Positions 1-6,745 of a stretch of DNA of 7,473 nucleotides are shown piece after piece (the first letter of the stretch is position 1; each line of letters opens with the position of its first letter). The stretch comes from an uncultured Lachnospiraceae bacterium. GTDB lineage: Bacteria > Bacillota > Clostridia > Lachnospirales > Lachnospiraceae. The notes beneath the pieces were generated by a model. It saw only the letters and a program-made list of their open reading frames with translations, made no database searches and was not told the DNA's origin. A program made the translations under genes and the position numbers. The stretch lies in the NCBI GenBank assembly GCA_910577765.1, contig CAJTOV010000172.1, positions 1-7,473 on the forward strand, given 5' to 3'.

Positions 1-66
1 AGCGAGTTTGCAACACACTTTCTCACAAGATTTGCTGCCCGTCTGAACTGTTACGAAAATATGGCA

Positions 67-98
67 TTTACGAAAAAAGTTTACAAACACACTTGACA
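67..98 (+). promoter_or_regulatory. Triple TTxACx direct repeat, possible Pho-box-like site and -35 region
   Basis: Three six-base elements, TTTACG (67-72), TTTACA (80-85) and TTGACA (93-98), lie exactly 13 bases apart on the same strand upstream of the phosphate transporter gene. The last is a perfect -35 hexamer, but no good -10 hexamer lies 16-18 bases downstream, as would fit an activator-dependent promoter. In Bacillus, PhoP binds direct TTAACA-like repeats with short spacers of about five bases; the seven-base spacers here are at the loose end of that pattern. The regulatory reading is an inference from motif spacing and the identity of the downstream gene. Confidence 0.35.
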
Positions 99-205
99 AT
101 ACTTCTCTGAATTGAATGGACGAAATTTCATAAACTAACATCAGGGTGCAGAATGGGGAGACAAAACCATGCCCCGTCTGCACGCCCTGGAAAGGAATGA
201 AATTT

Positions 206-2002
206 ATGGACATTTTCGATATTCTGACATTGGCCGGAGGCTTAAGCCTGTTTCTGTTTGGCATGAGCATCATGGGCCAGGCCCTGGAGCGCAGGGCAGG
301 GGGACAGCTCCGTTCCCTGCTGGGCAGACTTACTACCGGCATGGCGGCGGGGCTTTTCACCGGACTTGGCATTACGGCGGTGATCCAGAGCTCCTCTGCC
401 ACCACGGTCATGGTAGTAGGGTTTGTAAACTCCGGGCTCATGACCCTGCGGCAGGCCATCCATGTGATTATGGGAGCCAACATCGGCACCACCATTACGG
501 CCTGGCTGTTAAGCCTTGCGGGAATTGACAGCGGGAATCTGTTTATCCGGCTGTTGAAGCCTTCCTCCTTTACACCGGTGCTGGCCCTGGCCGGAATCAT
601 CTTTTATATGTTTACAAAGGACGGCAGAAAGAAAGACACGGGTATGATTCTGCTGGGATTTGCCACCCTGATGTTGGGCATGGAGGAAATGGCCGGTGCC
701 GTCTCCGGGCTGAAAGATGTGCCGGAATTCGGCAATTTCCTTCTTCTGTTTAACAATCCGGTCTTCGGGGTGCTGGCAGGGACCCTTCTGACAGCGGTGA
801 TCCAGTCCAGCTCCGCTTCCGTAGGCATTCTCCAGGCCCTGGCAGCCACAGGCGGGGTCTCCTATGGGGTGGCGGTTCCCATTATCATGGGGCAGAATAT
901 CGGCACCTGCGTCACAGCCATGGTATCCTCTGTGGGAGCCGGCAGAAACGGGAAGCGGGCAGCCATGGTACATCTGCTGTTCAATGTCATCGGCACCACG
1001 GTCTGGCTGACCGTGTTCTGTCTCATACAGGCGCTGCTGGCTCCGGCTTTTCTGAAGGAGGCGGCATCCCTGTTCGGAATTGCCGTGGCCCATTCGGTAT
1101 TCAATATTCTGTGTACCCTGCTGATGCTGCCGCTGGCCGGGGTGCTGGAGCAGCTGGTGAACCGGCTGGTGCCGGATGCTGTCCACCGGGAAGAGCAGCC
1201 GGACCTGGATGAACGTCTTCTGGCAACGCCGGCCATTGCCCTGGAGCGGTGCCGGGAGGTGGCGGTTTCCATGGCAAAGCTGTCTGTGCTGTCCCTAAAG
1301 GAAGCCATGAAGGCCCTGGAAGCTTACGGGCCGGAGCTTGCCAGGCAGGTCCGGAACAAGGAGGAGAAAACCGATTATTACGAGGATATTCTGGGAACCT
1401 ACCTGGTACGGCTCAGTGCCAAGCCCATCAGCCAGGAGGACAGCGGGGAAGCGGCCAGGCTGCTGAAGGTAATCGGCGATTTCGAGCGCATTTCCGATCA
1501 CGCGGTCAATCTGCTGGAGGCGGCGGAGGAAATGGCGGACAGGGGGATGGAGTTCACCGACCCGGCGGCAGCAGAGCTGGACATTCTCTCTGCCGCTGTC
1601 CGTGAGATCCTGGATCTGGCTTTGCGGGCCTTTCTGGAGAATGACCGGCAGGCAGCATCCCTGGTGGAGCCTTTGGAGCAGGTGATTGACCAGTTAAAGG
1701 AGCAGATGCGTACCCGCCATATTCTGCGGATGCAGCATGGGCGCTGTTCCATGGATGCGGGATTTGTCTGGTCCGACCTTTTAACCAATCTGGAACGGAC
1801 CGCGGACCACTGCTCCAATATTGCCGGGTGTGTCCTGGACATGGCAGACCACAGTCTGAGCCTTCACCAGACCCTGCGGGGTGTCCGCAATGACAGCCGG
1901 GAGTTCCGGGAACGGTTCCGGGAATATGCGGAGAAATATTCCTTTGGGGGTATAGAGGAAGCAGTTCAGCCGGGGTATCTGTTACGTACAGATGAGAAGT
2001 AG
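206..2002 (+). CDS. Na+/phosphate cotransporter family protein with C-terminal PhoU-like domain
   Basis: This 598-residue inner-membrane protein belongs to the NptA/PNaS (Na/Pi cotransporter II-related) family, whose members use the sodium gradient to move inorganic phosphate. Two repeated halves are visible: each has a QSSSA signature (residues 61-65 and 200-204) followed by a GxNIGT motif (residues 90-95 and 229-234), set among hydrophobic segments covering about residues 5-315. The rest, about 345-575, is helical and PhoU-like, with two E-R-x-x-D-H motifs (427-432 and 530-535) typical of metal-binding PhoU helices. The ATG at 206 is preferred because MDIFDILTLAGG matches the usual start of the family and an AAAGG site (192-195) lies about 10 bases upstream; an in-frame GTG at 146 or ATG at 197 would add 20 or 3 residues with little family resemblance. 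Transport of phosphate is inferred from the family; direction and affinity are not visible. Confidence 0.92.
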   Translation: MDIFDILTLAGGLSLFLFGMSIMGQALERRAGGQLRSLLGRLTTGMAAGLFTGLGITAVIQSSSATTVMVVGFVNSGLMTLRQAIHVIMGANIGTTITAWLLSLAGIDSGNLFIRLLKPSSFTPVLALAGIIFYMFTKDGRKKDTGMILLGFATLMLGMEEMAGAVSGLKDVPEFGNFLLLFNNPVFGVLAGTLLTAVIQSSSASVGILQALAATGGVSYGVAVPIIMGQNIGTCVTAMVSSVGAGRNGKRAAMVHLLFNVIGTTVWLTVFCLIQALLAPAFLKEAASLFGIAVAHSVFNILCTLLMLPLAGVLEQLVNRLVPDAVHREEQPDLDERLLATPAIALERCREVAVSMAKLSVLSLKEAMKALEAYGPELARQVRNKEEKTDYYEDILGTYLVRLSAKPISQEDSGEAARLLKVIGDFERISDHAVNLLEAAEEMADRGMEFTDPAAAELDILSAAVREILDLALRAFLENDRQAASLVEPLEQVIDQLKEQMRTRHILRMQHGRCSMDAGFVWSDLLTNLERTADHCSNIAGCVLDMADHSLSLHQTLRGVRNDSREFRERFREYAEKYSFGGIEEAVQPGYLLRTDEK

Positions 2003-2031
2003 TTGTAATCTCCCTTTTATTTCGGTATACT
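2003..2031 (+). promoter_or_regulatory. Sigma-A-type promoter of the LacI-family regulator gene
   Basis: TTGTAA (2003-2008, 4 of 6 matches to the -35 consensus) and TATACT (2026-2031, 5 of 6 matches to the -10 consensus) are separated by 17 bases. The -35 begins at the base after the transporter stop codon. The predicted start site is near 2038, giving a leader of about 165 nt. The regulator therefore probably has its own transcript. Confidence 0.6.
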
Positions 2032-2203
2032 ATTTACAGAAACACCACATCCGCTGCAACAGCAGATGGCGCGGACAGCAAGAGCCAGTTGCTCGGGAAT
2101 TAGTGCAGTGATGTACTGGTGTATAGAGAAACGTGGTAAGGCAGCGGTCTGGGAACGTCTGCACAGCTTCGGCATTTACCATACAGGAGAACGGAGAATC
2201 AAT

Positions 2204-3202
2204 ATGGTGACAATGGAAGATGTTGCAAAGGCAGCACAGGTATCAAGATCCACCGTATCCAGGGTGCTGTCCAACCACCCTTCCATACGGATGGAGACCC
2301 GCAGCAACGTGATGTACTGGGTACGGAAGCTGGGCTATGAGCCTAACCAGGTGGCCCAGAGTCTGGCAGGGAGCCATGCCAGCCTGATCGGGGTGCTTTT
2401 TTCCGATCTTTCCAATCCTCTGTACGCGGCCCTGATGACTGCCATCGTCCGGGAGGCGGAACGGGAAGGCTACAATGTGATCGTGGGGGATGCCCAGCGG
2501 GAGCGGGCCAGGGAGGTCAATATCATCAGACGGTTCCAGGGCAGAAAGGTGGACGGCCTTATTGTCCGTCCCATCGGGGAGCCCAGCAAACGGTTTTACT
2601 CCGGTCTGGGGATTCCCATGGTCAGCCTGTACAAGATGACGGACCGGAAGAATATCGTCATCAGTTCCGAGGAGGGGGGAAGCCAGGTGGCCCGCCATTT
2701 CTACAGTCTGGGACACAGGCGTATGGGTTACATCGGACCGGTCCAGTCCCAGACAGGCAATGACAAGCTGGCTGGCTTTAAGGGAGGCCTGGAAGAGTAC
2801 GGGCTGTGCCCGGAGGCGGTTCTGGAGTGCCGTCAGCATGAGACGGCGGAGAACCAGAAAGCCTATGAGATTGTCAGTGATTATCTGGGGACCCATGATC
2901 CCCGGGGGATTACGGCCTGGTTTGCCCACAGCGACATTGCGGCCAGCGACCTGGTCCGCGCCCTGATGGAACGGGGGGTCCGGGTGCCGGAGGATGTGGT
3001 GGTGTGCGGCTACAACGACACCATTCTGGCCAGACGGATGATCCCCACCCTGACCTCCGTGGCCTCCCCGGTGGACGAGATCGCCAAAAGCGCCGTGGCC
3101 CTGCTGATCCAGTACATGCAGGGAAATGAGGATGAGGAAACCTTGTACCTGTCCCCTGCACTGATTGTGCGGGAGTCTACCAGTACTGCCTTGCGGAAAT
3201 AA
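2204..3202 (+). CDS. LacI-family transcriptional regulator
   Basis: This is a 332-residue LacI/GalR-type repressor of normal length. The N-terminal helix-turn-helix is at residues 4-23, with the classic V-S-x-x-T-V-S-R-V pattern at 13-21; R15 and S16 fall at the positions that set operator specificity in LacI (Tyr17 and Gln18). A hinge (YEPNQVAQSLAG, 45-56) carries the usual minor-groove leucine. From about residue 60 there is a periplasmic-binding-protein-like sensor domain, with family landmarks IGVLFSDL (62-69), VDGLIVRP (116-123), GHRRMGYIG (170-178) and GYNDT (269-273). The ATG at 2204 is chosen because it puts the HTH at the N-terminus and has GGAG (2193-2196) seven bases upstream; the frame stays open back to 2066, but that extension looks non-native. 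The gene lies directly upstream of the PTS operon and is its likely local repressor. The inducer is probably the imported sugar or its phosphate; this is inference. Confidence 0.94.
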   Translation: MVTMEDVAKAAQVSRSTVSRVLSNHPSIRMETRSNVMYWVRKLGYEPNQVAQSLAGSHASLIGVLFSDLSNPLYAALMTAIVREAEREGYNVIVGDAQRERAREVNIIRRFQGRKVDGLIVRPIGEPSKRFYSGLGIPMVSLYKMTDRKNIVISSEEGGSQVARHFYSLGHRRMGYIGPVQSQTGNDKLAGFKGGLEEYGLCPEAVLECRQHETAENQKAYEIVSDYLGTHDPRGITAWFAHSDIAASDLVRALMERGVRVPEDVVVCGYNDTILARRMIPTLTSVASPVDEIAKSAVALLIQYMQGNEDEETLYLSPALIVRESTSTALRK

Positions 3203-3256
3203 CAGTAAGGAAAGTGCCGGATGTCTGCGGCATCTGTGGGTCTGCAAAGGAACGGC

Positions 3257-3282
3257 GTCCAGGTGCAGAGGGCGCCCTGGAC
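3257..3282 (+). other. Stem-loop between regulator gene and terminator
   Basis: GTCCAGG (3257-3263) and CCTGGAC (3276-3282) form a seven-base-pair stem with a 12-base loop in the untranslated tail of the regulator transcript. No U-tract follows, so it is not a terminator in itself. It could protect the 3' end or be incidental. The rest of 3203-3330 shows no gene I can support. Confidence 0.3.
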
Positions 3283-3330
3283 AGAACGGGGATGGGGCCA
3301 GGGGAATCATATACTGCGTAACAGATACAT

Positions 3331-3363
3331 ACGGCAGTTCCGGGAAACCGGGGCTGCCGTTTT
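3331..3363 (+). terminator. Intrinsic terminator after the LacI-family gene
   Basis: A 13-bp stem (3331-3343 with 3348-3360, including two G-T wobble pairs) closes on a GAAA tetraloop (3344-3347) and runs into TTTT (3360-3363). It lies about 130 bases past the regulator stop codon and separates that transcript from the PTS operon promoter. The stretch 3364-3505 holds a pyrimidine-rich tract and no gene I can support. Confidence 0.85.
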
Positions 3364-3509
3364 CATATGGGCGCAGCAGGCGCCAGCTCCATGGGGAAAC
3401 CCGGACAAAAACTGCCTTGCCGGCGGGTCTCCCGTCTTTTCCTCCAGTTCTTCCCCTCCCGTTTCCCCTGCCCCATGCAGGGTAACGTGAAAATGTACAA
3501 AAAACCCTC

Positions 3510-3537
3510 TTGACTTCCAGAAAAAATAATATATTCT
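3510..3537 (+). promoter_or_regulatory. Promoter of the PTS/hydrolase operon
   Basis: TTGACT (3510-3515, 5 of 6 matches to the -35 consensus) is followed after 16 bases by TATTCT (3532-3537, 4 of 6). A better-looking hexamer, TATATT at 3530-3535, would leave only a 14-base spacer, so the exact -10 is uncertain. The region is strongly AT-rich, unlike the flanking genes. Transcription would start near 3543-3545, just before the inverted-repeat cluster. Confidence 0.6.
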
Positions 3538-3551
3538 TTAATTACAAGTAA

Positions 3552-3565
3552 TGCACGCGCGTGCA
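3552..3565 (+). promoter_or_regulatory. Candidate LacI-family operator, perfect 14-bp palindrome
   Basis: TGCACGCGCGTGCA is a perfect even palindrome with a central CG, the symmetry typical of operators bound by LacI/GalR dimers whose hinge helices insert at a central CpG. It sits immediately downstream of the predicted transcription start, where a bound repressor would block initiation or elongation. The adjacent LacI-family gene is the obvious candidate binder. Binding is inferred; the palindrome is directly visible. Confidence 0.6.
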
Positions 3566-3574
3566 AGATTGCAC
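3561..3574 (+). promoter_or_regulatory. Second, overlapping inverted repeat (possible secondary operator)
   Basis: GTGCAAGATTGCAC consists of six-base inverted arms (GTGCAA and TTGCAC) around a central GA. It shares its left half-site with the right half of the 3552-3565 palindrome, so two dimers could not occupy both at once. It may be a weaker alternative register for the same repressor. Confidence 0.35.
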
Positions 3575-3605
3575 ACGAATATGGGGCAGCCATAGACTGT
3601 GTGCA
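3570..3605 (+). other. Leader stem-loop with TGCACAC/GTGTGCA arms
   Basis: Seven-base inverted arms TGCACAC (3570-3576) and GTGTGCA (3599-3605) enclose a second nested pair, TATGG (3580-3584) and CCATA (3590-3594), around a GGCAG loop. In RNA this makes a two-part hairpin ending 28 bases before the permease ribosome binding site. The outer arms also repeat the TGCAC half-site of the upstream palindrome, so it may serve as DNA (operator) or RNA (leader structure). No match to a LicT/SacT-type antiterminator sequence was recognised. Confidence 0.35.
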
Positions 3606-3646
3606 GAGAAAAATGAACCGTTACAAATCAACAAGGAGGAAAAGCC

Positions 3647-5014
3647 ATGGGAAAGGAACGGCAGGTTGCGGAACAGATTTTGCAGTATGTTGGCGGAAAG
3701 GAAAATATCCTGAATGTTGAGCACTGCGCTACCAGACTGCGTCTGGTACTGAAGGATGCGGGAGCATTCCGGAAGAAAGAGATTGAGGAAATTGAGGGGG
3801 TCAAGGGAAGCTTTCTGGCCTCGGGCCAGCACCAGGTAGTCCTGGGAACCGGCTTTGTCAACAAGGTGTATGCAGAGGTCATGGACTTAACCGGATTTGA
3901 CCAGGGAGGCATGATGACCAAGGCAGACGCCACGGCAGTCCATATGAACGTGTTCCAGATGGCGTCCCGGCTGCTGGGAGATGTATTTCTGCCTATCATC
4001 CCCATTCTGGTGGCCACGGGACTGTTTATGGGTGTCCGGAGCCTGATCACCAATCTGGGGGTGCAGCTGGACCCGACCCTGCTGTCCCTGTCCCAGGTGC
4101 TGATTGATACGGCCTTTGGATTCCTGCCGGCTCTGGTTACTTACTCTGTGATGAAGCGGTTCGGCGCTTCCCCGGCCCTGGGCTTTGTCATCGGCCTGAT
4201 GCTGGTGGCCCCCCAGCTTCCCAATGCCAACCAGGTGGCCAGCGGGGCAGTGGAGCCCATGTACTTAAATCTTGCGGGACTTTCCATTCCCATTGTGGGA
4301 TACCAGGGTTCCGTACTTCCGGCATTGATTCTTGGTATCATTGCTGCTAAAATGGAGAAGGGGCTGCGGAAGGTGGTGCCGGATGTGCTGGACCTGATCG
4401 TGACGCCTTTCATGACGCTTCTGGGCAGCCTGGTGGTAGGCCTGGTAGTGATCGGACCGGTGATGCATCTGGTGGAGAAATGGCTGGTGGCGGCCATTGC
4501 AGCCCTGATGAATATTCCTCTGGGAATCGGAGGCTTCCTGGTAGGTGCCCTGCAGCAGGCGGTGGTAATCACCGGACTGCACCATACCTTCAAGGCCCTG
4601 GAGATCGAGCTTCTGGCCAATACGGGGATGAACCCCTTCAACACCCTGGTATGCGGCGCCATTGTAGCCCAGGGAGCAGCCGGGATCGCAGCCGCTTTAA
4701 AGACCCGGGACAAGAAGCAGAAATCCCTTTATTTTACGTCGGTGGTGCCGGCATTTTTAGGAATTACGGAGCCGCTGATCTTCGGCGGAAACCTGCCCAG
4801 ACTGATTCCCTTTGTGTGCGGCTGTATCGGCGGCGGATGCGCCGGTGTCTTCTCATCCCTTATGGGACTGGCAGGCACAGGCATGTCCATTACGGCTCTT
4901 CCCGGCATGCTGCTGTATTTAAACGGGCAGCTTGGGAAATATCTCATTGCCTGCAGCATCGGGTTTGCGGTGGCATTTGGGCTGACCTGGGTGCTGTATA
5001 AAGAGGAAGAATAG
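3647..5014 (+). CDS. PTS EIIBC permease, Glc superfamily (sucrose/trehalose/beta-glucoside type)
   Basis: This 455-residue membrane protein imports a sugar while phosphorylating it. The N-terminal EIIB domain (about residues 1-80) carries the phospho-accepting cysteine C27 in NVEHCATRLRL (23-33). A linker (about 85-104) leads to the EIIC channel domain (about 105-450) with multiple membrane segments, VGYQGSVLPALILG (217-230), GLHHTF (310-315) and the GITEP signature (372-376) of this superfamily. No EIIA domain follows: the protein ends at YKEEE shortly after the last membrane segment, so phosphate must come from an EIIA encoded elsewhere. The start has a strong AAGGAGGA site (3633-3640) seven bases upstream. 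The layout resembles sucrose- and trehalose-specific IIBC proteins, but the substrate cannot be assigned. The gene is followed after 44 bases by the propeller protein gene, probably in one operon, and preceded by a LacI-type operator cluster. Confidence 0.94.
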   Translation: MGKERQVAEQILQYVGGKENILNVEHCATRLRLVLKDAGAFRKKEIEEIEGVKGSFLASGQHQVVLGTGFVNKVYAEVMDLTGFDQGGMMTKADATAVHMNVFQMASRLLGDVFLPIIPILVATGLFMGVRSLITNLGVQLDPTLLSLSQVLIDTAFGFLPALVTYSVMKRFGASPALGFVIGLMLVAPQLPNANQVASGAVEPMYLNLAGLSIPIVGYQGSVLPALILGIIAAKMEKGLRKVVPDVLDLIVTPFMTLLGSLVVGLVVIGPVMHLVEKWLVAAIAALMNIPLGIGGFLVGALQQAVVITGLHHTFKALEIELLANTGMNPFNTLVCGAIVAQGAAGIAAALKTRDKKQKSLYFTSVVPAFLGITEPLIFGGNLPRLIPFVCGCIGGGCAGVFSSLMGLAGTGMSITALPGMLLYLNGQLGKYLIACSIGFAVAFGLTWVLYKEEE

Positions 5015-5058
5015 CCGGAATGTAGTTGGAATATGGGAAATGCCCAGTAAGGAGAATT

Positions 5059-6675
5059 ATGGAACGACTGTACAACAATATTATCCTGCCGGACCAGTGG
5101 CCGCCCCGGATGGAGGAGACGACTCTGGACCGGCCCCTGCCGGTTCCCTATCTGGAGAATAAGCCGGAGTACATAGACATTTCCGTGGGGCGTCAGTTGT
5201 TTGTGGATGATTTTCTTATTGCGGACACAGACCTGAAACGGGAATACGGAAAGCCCGAGACCTGCGGCAGCCCGGTTCTGTATCCGGAGACAGAGCTGGA
5301 GCTTAACGACGGCTACTGTACCTGCGCCTGCCCCTTTAATGGGGGTGTGTTCTTTGACCAGAAGGACCGGAAGTATAAAATGTGGTATCATGCAGGCTGG
5401 TTTGACGGAAGTGCTTACGCGGAAAGCAGGGACGGAATTCACTGGCAGCGTCTTTCCGGGACGGGGCGGATACTGGACCGTATCCCCGGCTACATGCGGG
5501 ACGGGGATATGGTATGGCTGGATGAGCAGGCGGAAAAGCCGGAGGAACGTTACAAGATGCTGGTGTTCTACCGGTGCTTTGACAAGGATTACCGCTATTA
5601 CCACCAGAAGCCGCGTCATGCCCACGACGATCCCACCACGGTGGCCCCCAGGGAGGTGGCAGTATTCTGCCAGTCCGGGGACGGGATTCACTGGCAGCAG
5701 ACCGGGGAGACCCGGGCCATGGGGGACAATACCACCTTTTTCTACAATCCCTTCCGGAAAAAGTGGGTGTTCAGCCTGCGGACCTTCTCGAAGCTGGACA
5801 GTCGGGTAAGGACCAGAGGGTACTGCGAACGGGAGGATTTTCTGGAAGACGGCGGGTGGAAGGAGGAGGACATCCGCTTCTGGGCCAGGACCGATATTTT
5901 CGACAGGCCGGACCCGGAGCTGGGATACTATACCCAGATCTACAATCTGGATGCCGTGGCCTATGAGAGCATTATGCTGGGCGTGTACTCGGTGTTCATG
6001 GGTCCCCCCAACTTCGTCTGCGGACGGACGGGGATGCCGAAGATCAATGATTTAAAGCTGGGATTCAGCCGGGACGGCTTTCATTTCTCCCGGGGAGAGT
6101 ATGGGGATTTCCTTGCATCCTCCCGGACACCGGGAACCTGGGATTACGGTTATCTCCATCCGGCAGGAGGGATCTGCACGGTCCAGGAGGATGAACTATA
6201 CTTCTATTACTCGGCATTTTCCGGTGACTCTCCCCGGTTCGGCCACCACAAATACTCCGGCGGCGGGGTAGGGCTTGCAAAGCTGCGCCGGGACGGGTTC
6301 GCCTGCATGTATGATAAAGACGGAGCCGGAGGGAGCCTGACCTCAGAGGTCCTGGCCTGCAGCGGGGAATATTTCTTTGTCAATGCAGACTGCCGGGGCG
6401 GGAGCCTGCGGGCAGAGCTTCTGGATGAGACAGGAAAGGTGATTCCGGCCTACAGCCGGGACAAGTGCCAGGTGGTCTGCCAGGACGGCACAAAGCAGCA
6501 GGTAACCTGGGACGGGACCCCGGCCTTAAAGGGCCTTCCGGAGAAGATCCGCGTCCGGTTCCTTCTGAACCATGCAAGGCTGTATGCTTTCTGGATCACA
6601 GACGATGCAGAAGGCAGAAGCCACGGATACCTGGGCGCCGGATCACCGGTGGCCGGGAAAGACGGCAGAGGATAG
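5059..6675 (+). CDS. Uncharacterised five-bladed beta-propeller, glycoside-hydrolase-like protein
   Basis: This 538-residue protein has no signal peptide or membrane segment, so it is probably cytoplasmic. I recognise it as a member of a poorly characterised group with the GH32/43/68-like five-bladed propeller fold; no exact family is assigned. A QLFVDDFLI motif (46-54) opens the propeller, and three blade-like repeats follow with an S-x-DG-x-H-W/F core: SRDGIHWQ (123-130), SGDGIHWQ (206-213) and SRDGFHFS (337-344). A C-terminal beta-rich region (about 400-515) begins with GGGVGLAKLRRDGF. The GH32 hallmarks WMNDPNG, RDP and EC are absent; candidate acidic residues include D50, D51, D148, D150 and E302, but none can be proved catalytic. 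The ATG at 5059 is preferred over a TTG at 5026 because TAAGGAG (5048-5054) precedes it. Forty-four bases separate it from the PTS permease gene, suggesting it acts on the phosphorylated sugar. It could also be a phosphorylase or a non-catalytic binding protein. Confidence 0.88.
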   Translation: MERLYNNIILPDQWPPRMEETTLDRPLPVPYLENKPEYIDISVGRQLFVDDFLIADTDLKREYGKPETCGSPVLYPETELELNDGYCTCACPFNGGVFFDQKDRKYKMWYHAGWFDGSAYAESRDGIHWQRLSGTGRILDRIPGYMRDGDMVWLDEQAEKPEERYKMLVFYRCFDKDYRYYHQKPRHAHDDPTTVAPREVAVFCQSGDGIHWQQTGETRAMGDNTTFFYNPFRKKWVFSLRTFSKLDSRVRTRGYCEREDFLEDGGWKEEDIRFWARTDIFDRPDPELGYYTQIYNLDAVAYESIMLGVYSVFMGPPNFVCGRTGMPKINDLKLGFSRDGFHFSRGEYGDFLASSRTPGTWDYGYLHPAGGICTVQEDELYFYYSAFSGDSPRFGHHKYSGGGVGLAKLRRDGFACMYDKDGAGGSLTSEVLACSGEYFFVNADCRGGSLRAELLDETGKVIPAYSRDKCQVVCQDGTKQQVTWDGTPALKGLPEKIRVRFLLNHARLYAFWITDDAEGRSHGYLGAGSPVAGKDGRG

Positions 6676-6692
6676 ACTGACCAAAGTTTCCG

Positions 6693-6721
6693 TAGATAAA
6701 TGGAAGGCAGTGTGATATAAT
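6693..6721 (+). promoter_or_regulatory. Extended -10 promoter downstream of the hydrolase-like gene
   Basis: TATAAT (6716-6721) is a perfect -10 hexamer, preceded by TG one base upstream (TGATATAAT), which is the extended -10 form. TAGATA (6693-6698, 4 of 6 matches to the -35 consensus) lies 17 bases before it. Transcription would start near 6728. The only thing immediately downstream is the large hairpin at 6746-6810, and no plus-strand gene follows in the window. Confidence 0.5.
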
Positions 6722-6745
6722 ATTCACGAAAGCCAAAAGCAGTGC

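Noticed and set aside
509..1186. Minus-strand open frame (225 codons) inside the phosphate transporter gene
   Set aside because: Its translation is rich in His and Gln with no fold-like pattern; it is a shadow of the transporter's codons.
1993..2020. GAGA/TCTC inverted repeat followed by a T-rich stretch after the transporter stop codon
   Set aside because: Only four base pairs with an 11-base loop; too weak to call a terminator, and it overlaps the promoter of the next gene.
3182..3194. AGTACTGCCTTGC shared with 6872-6884 near the insertion-sequence end
   Set aside because: A single 13-base match is expected about this often by chance in a window this long, and one copy is within the LacI-family coding sequence.
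2243..3310. Long minus-strand open frame (355 codons) opposite the LacI-family gene
   Set aside because: It mirrors the GC-rich codon pattern of the real gene, has no recognisable domain and is antisense to an unambiguous repressor.
3221..3490. Small plus-strand open frame with an AAGGAAA site upstream, after the LacI-family gene
   Set aside because: It runs through the strong intrinsic terminator at 3331-3363 and its translation ends in low-complexity Ser/Pro, so it is unlikely to be a real gene.
3494..3499. Possible catabolite-response (cre) site around TGTACA upstream of the PTS promoter
   Set aside because: The surrounding bases do not fit the 14-base cre consensus with its central CG.
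4729..5691. Minus-strand open frame (320 codons) across the permease/propeller junction
   Set aside because: It overlaps two well-supported plus-strand genes and their ribosome binding site, and its translation resembles no known protein.
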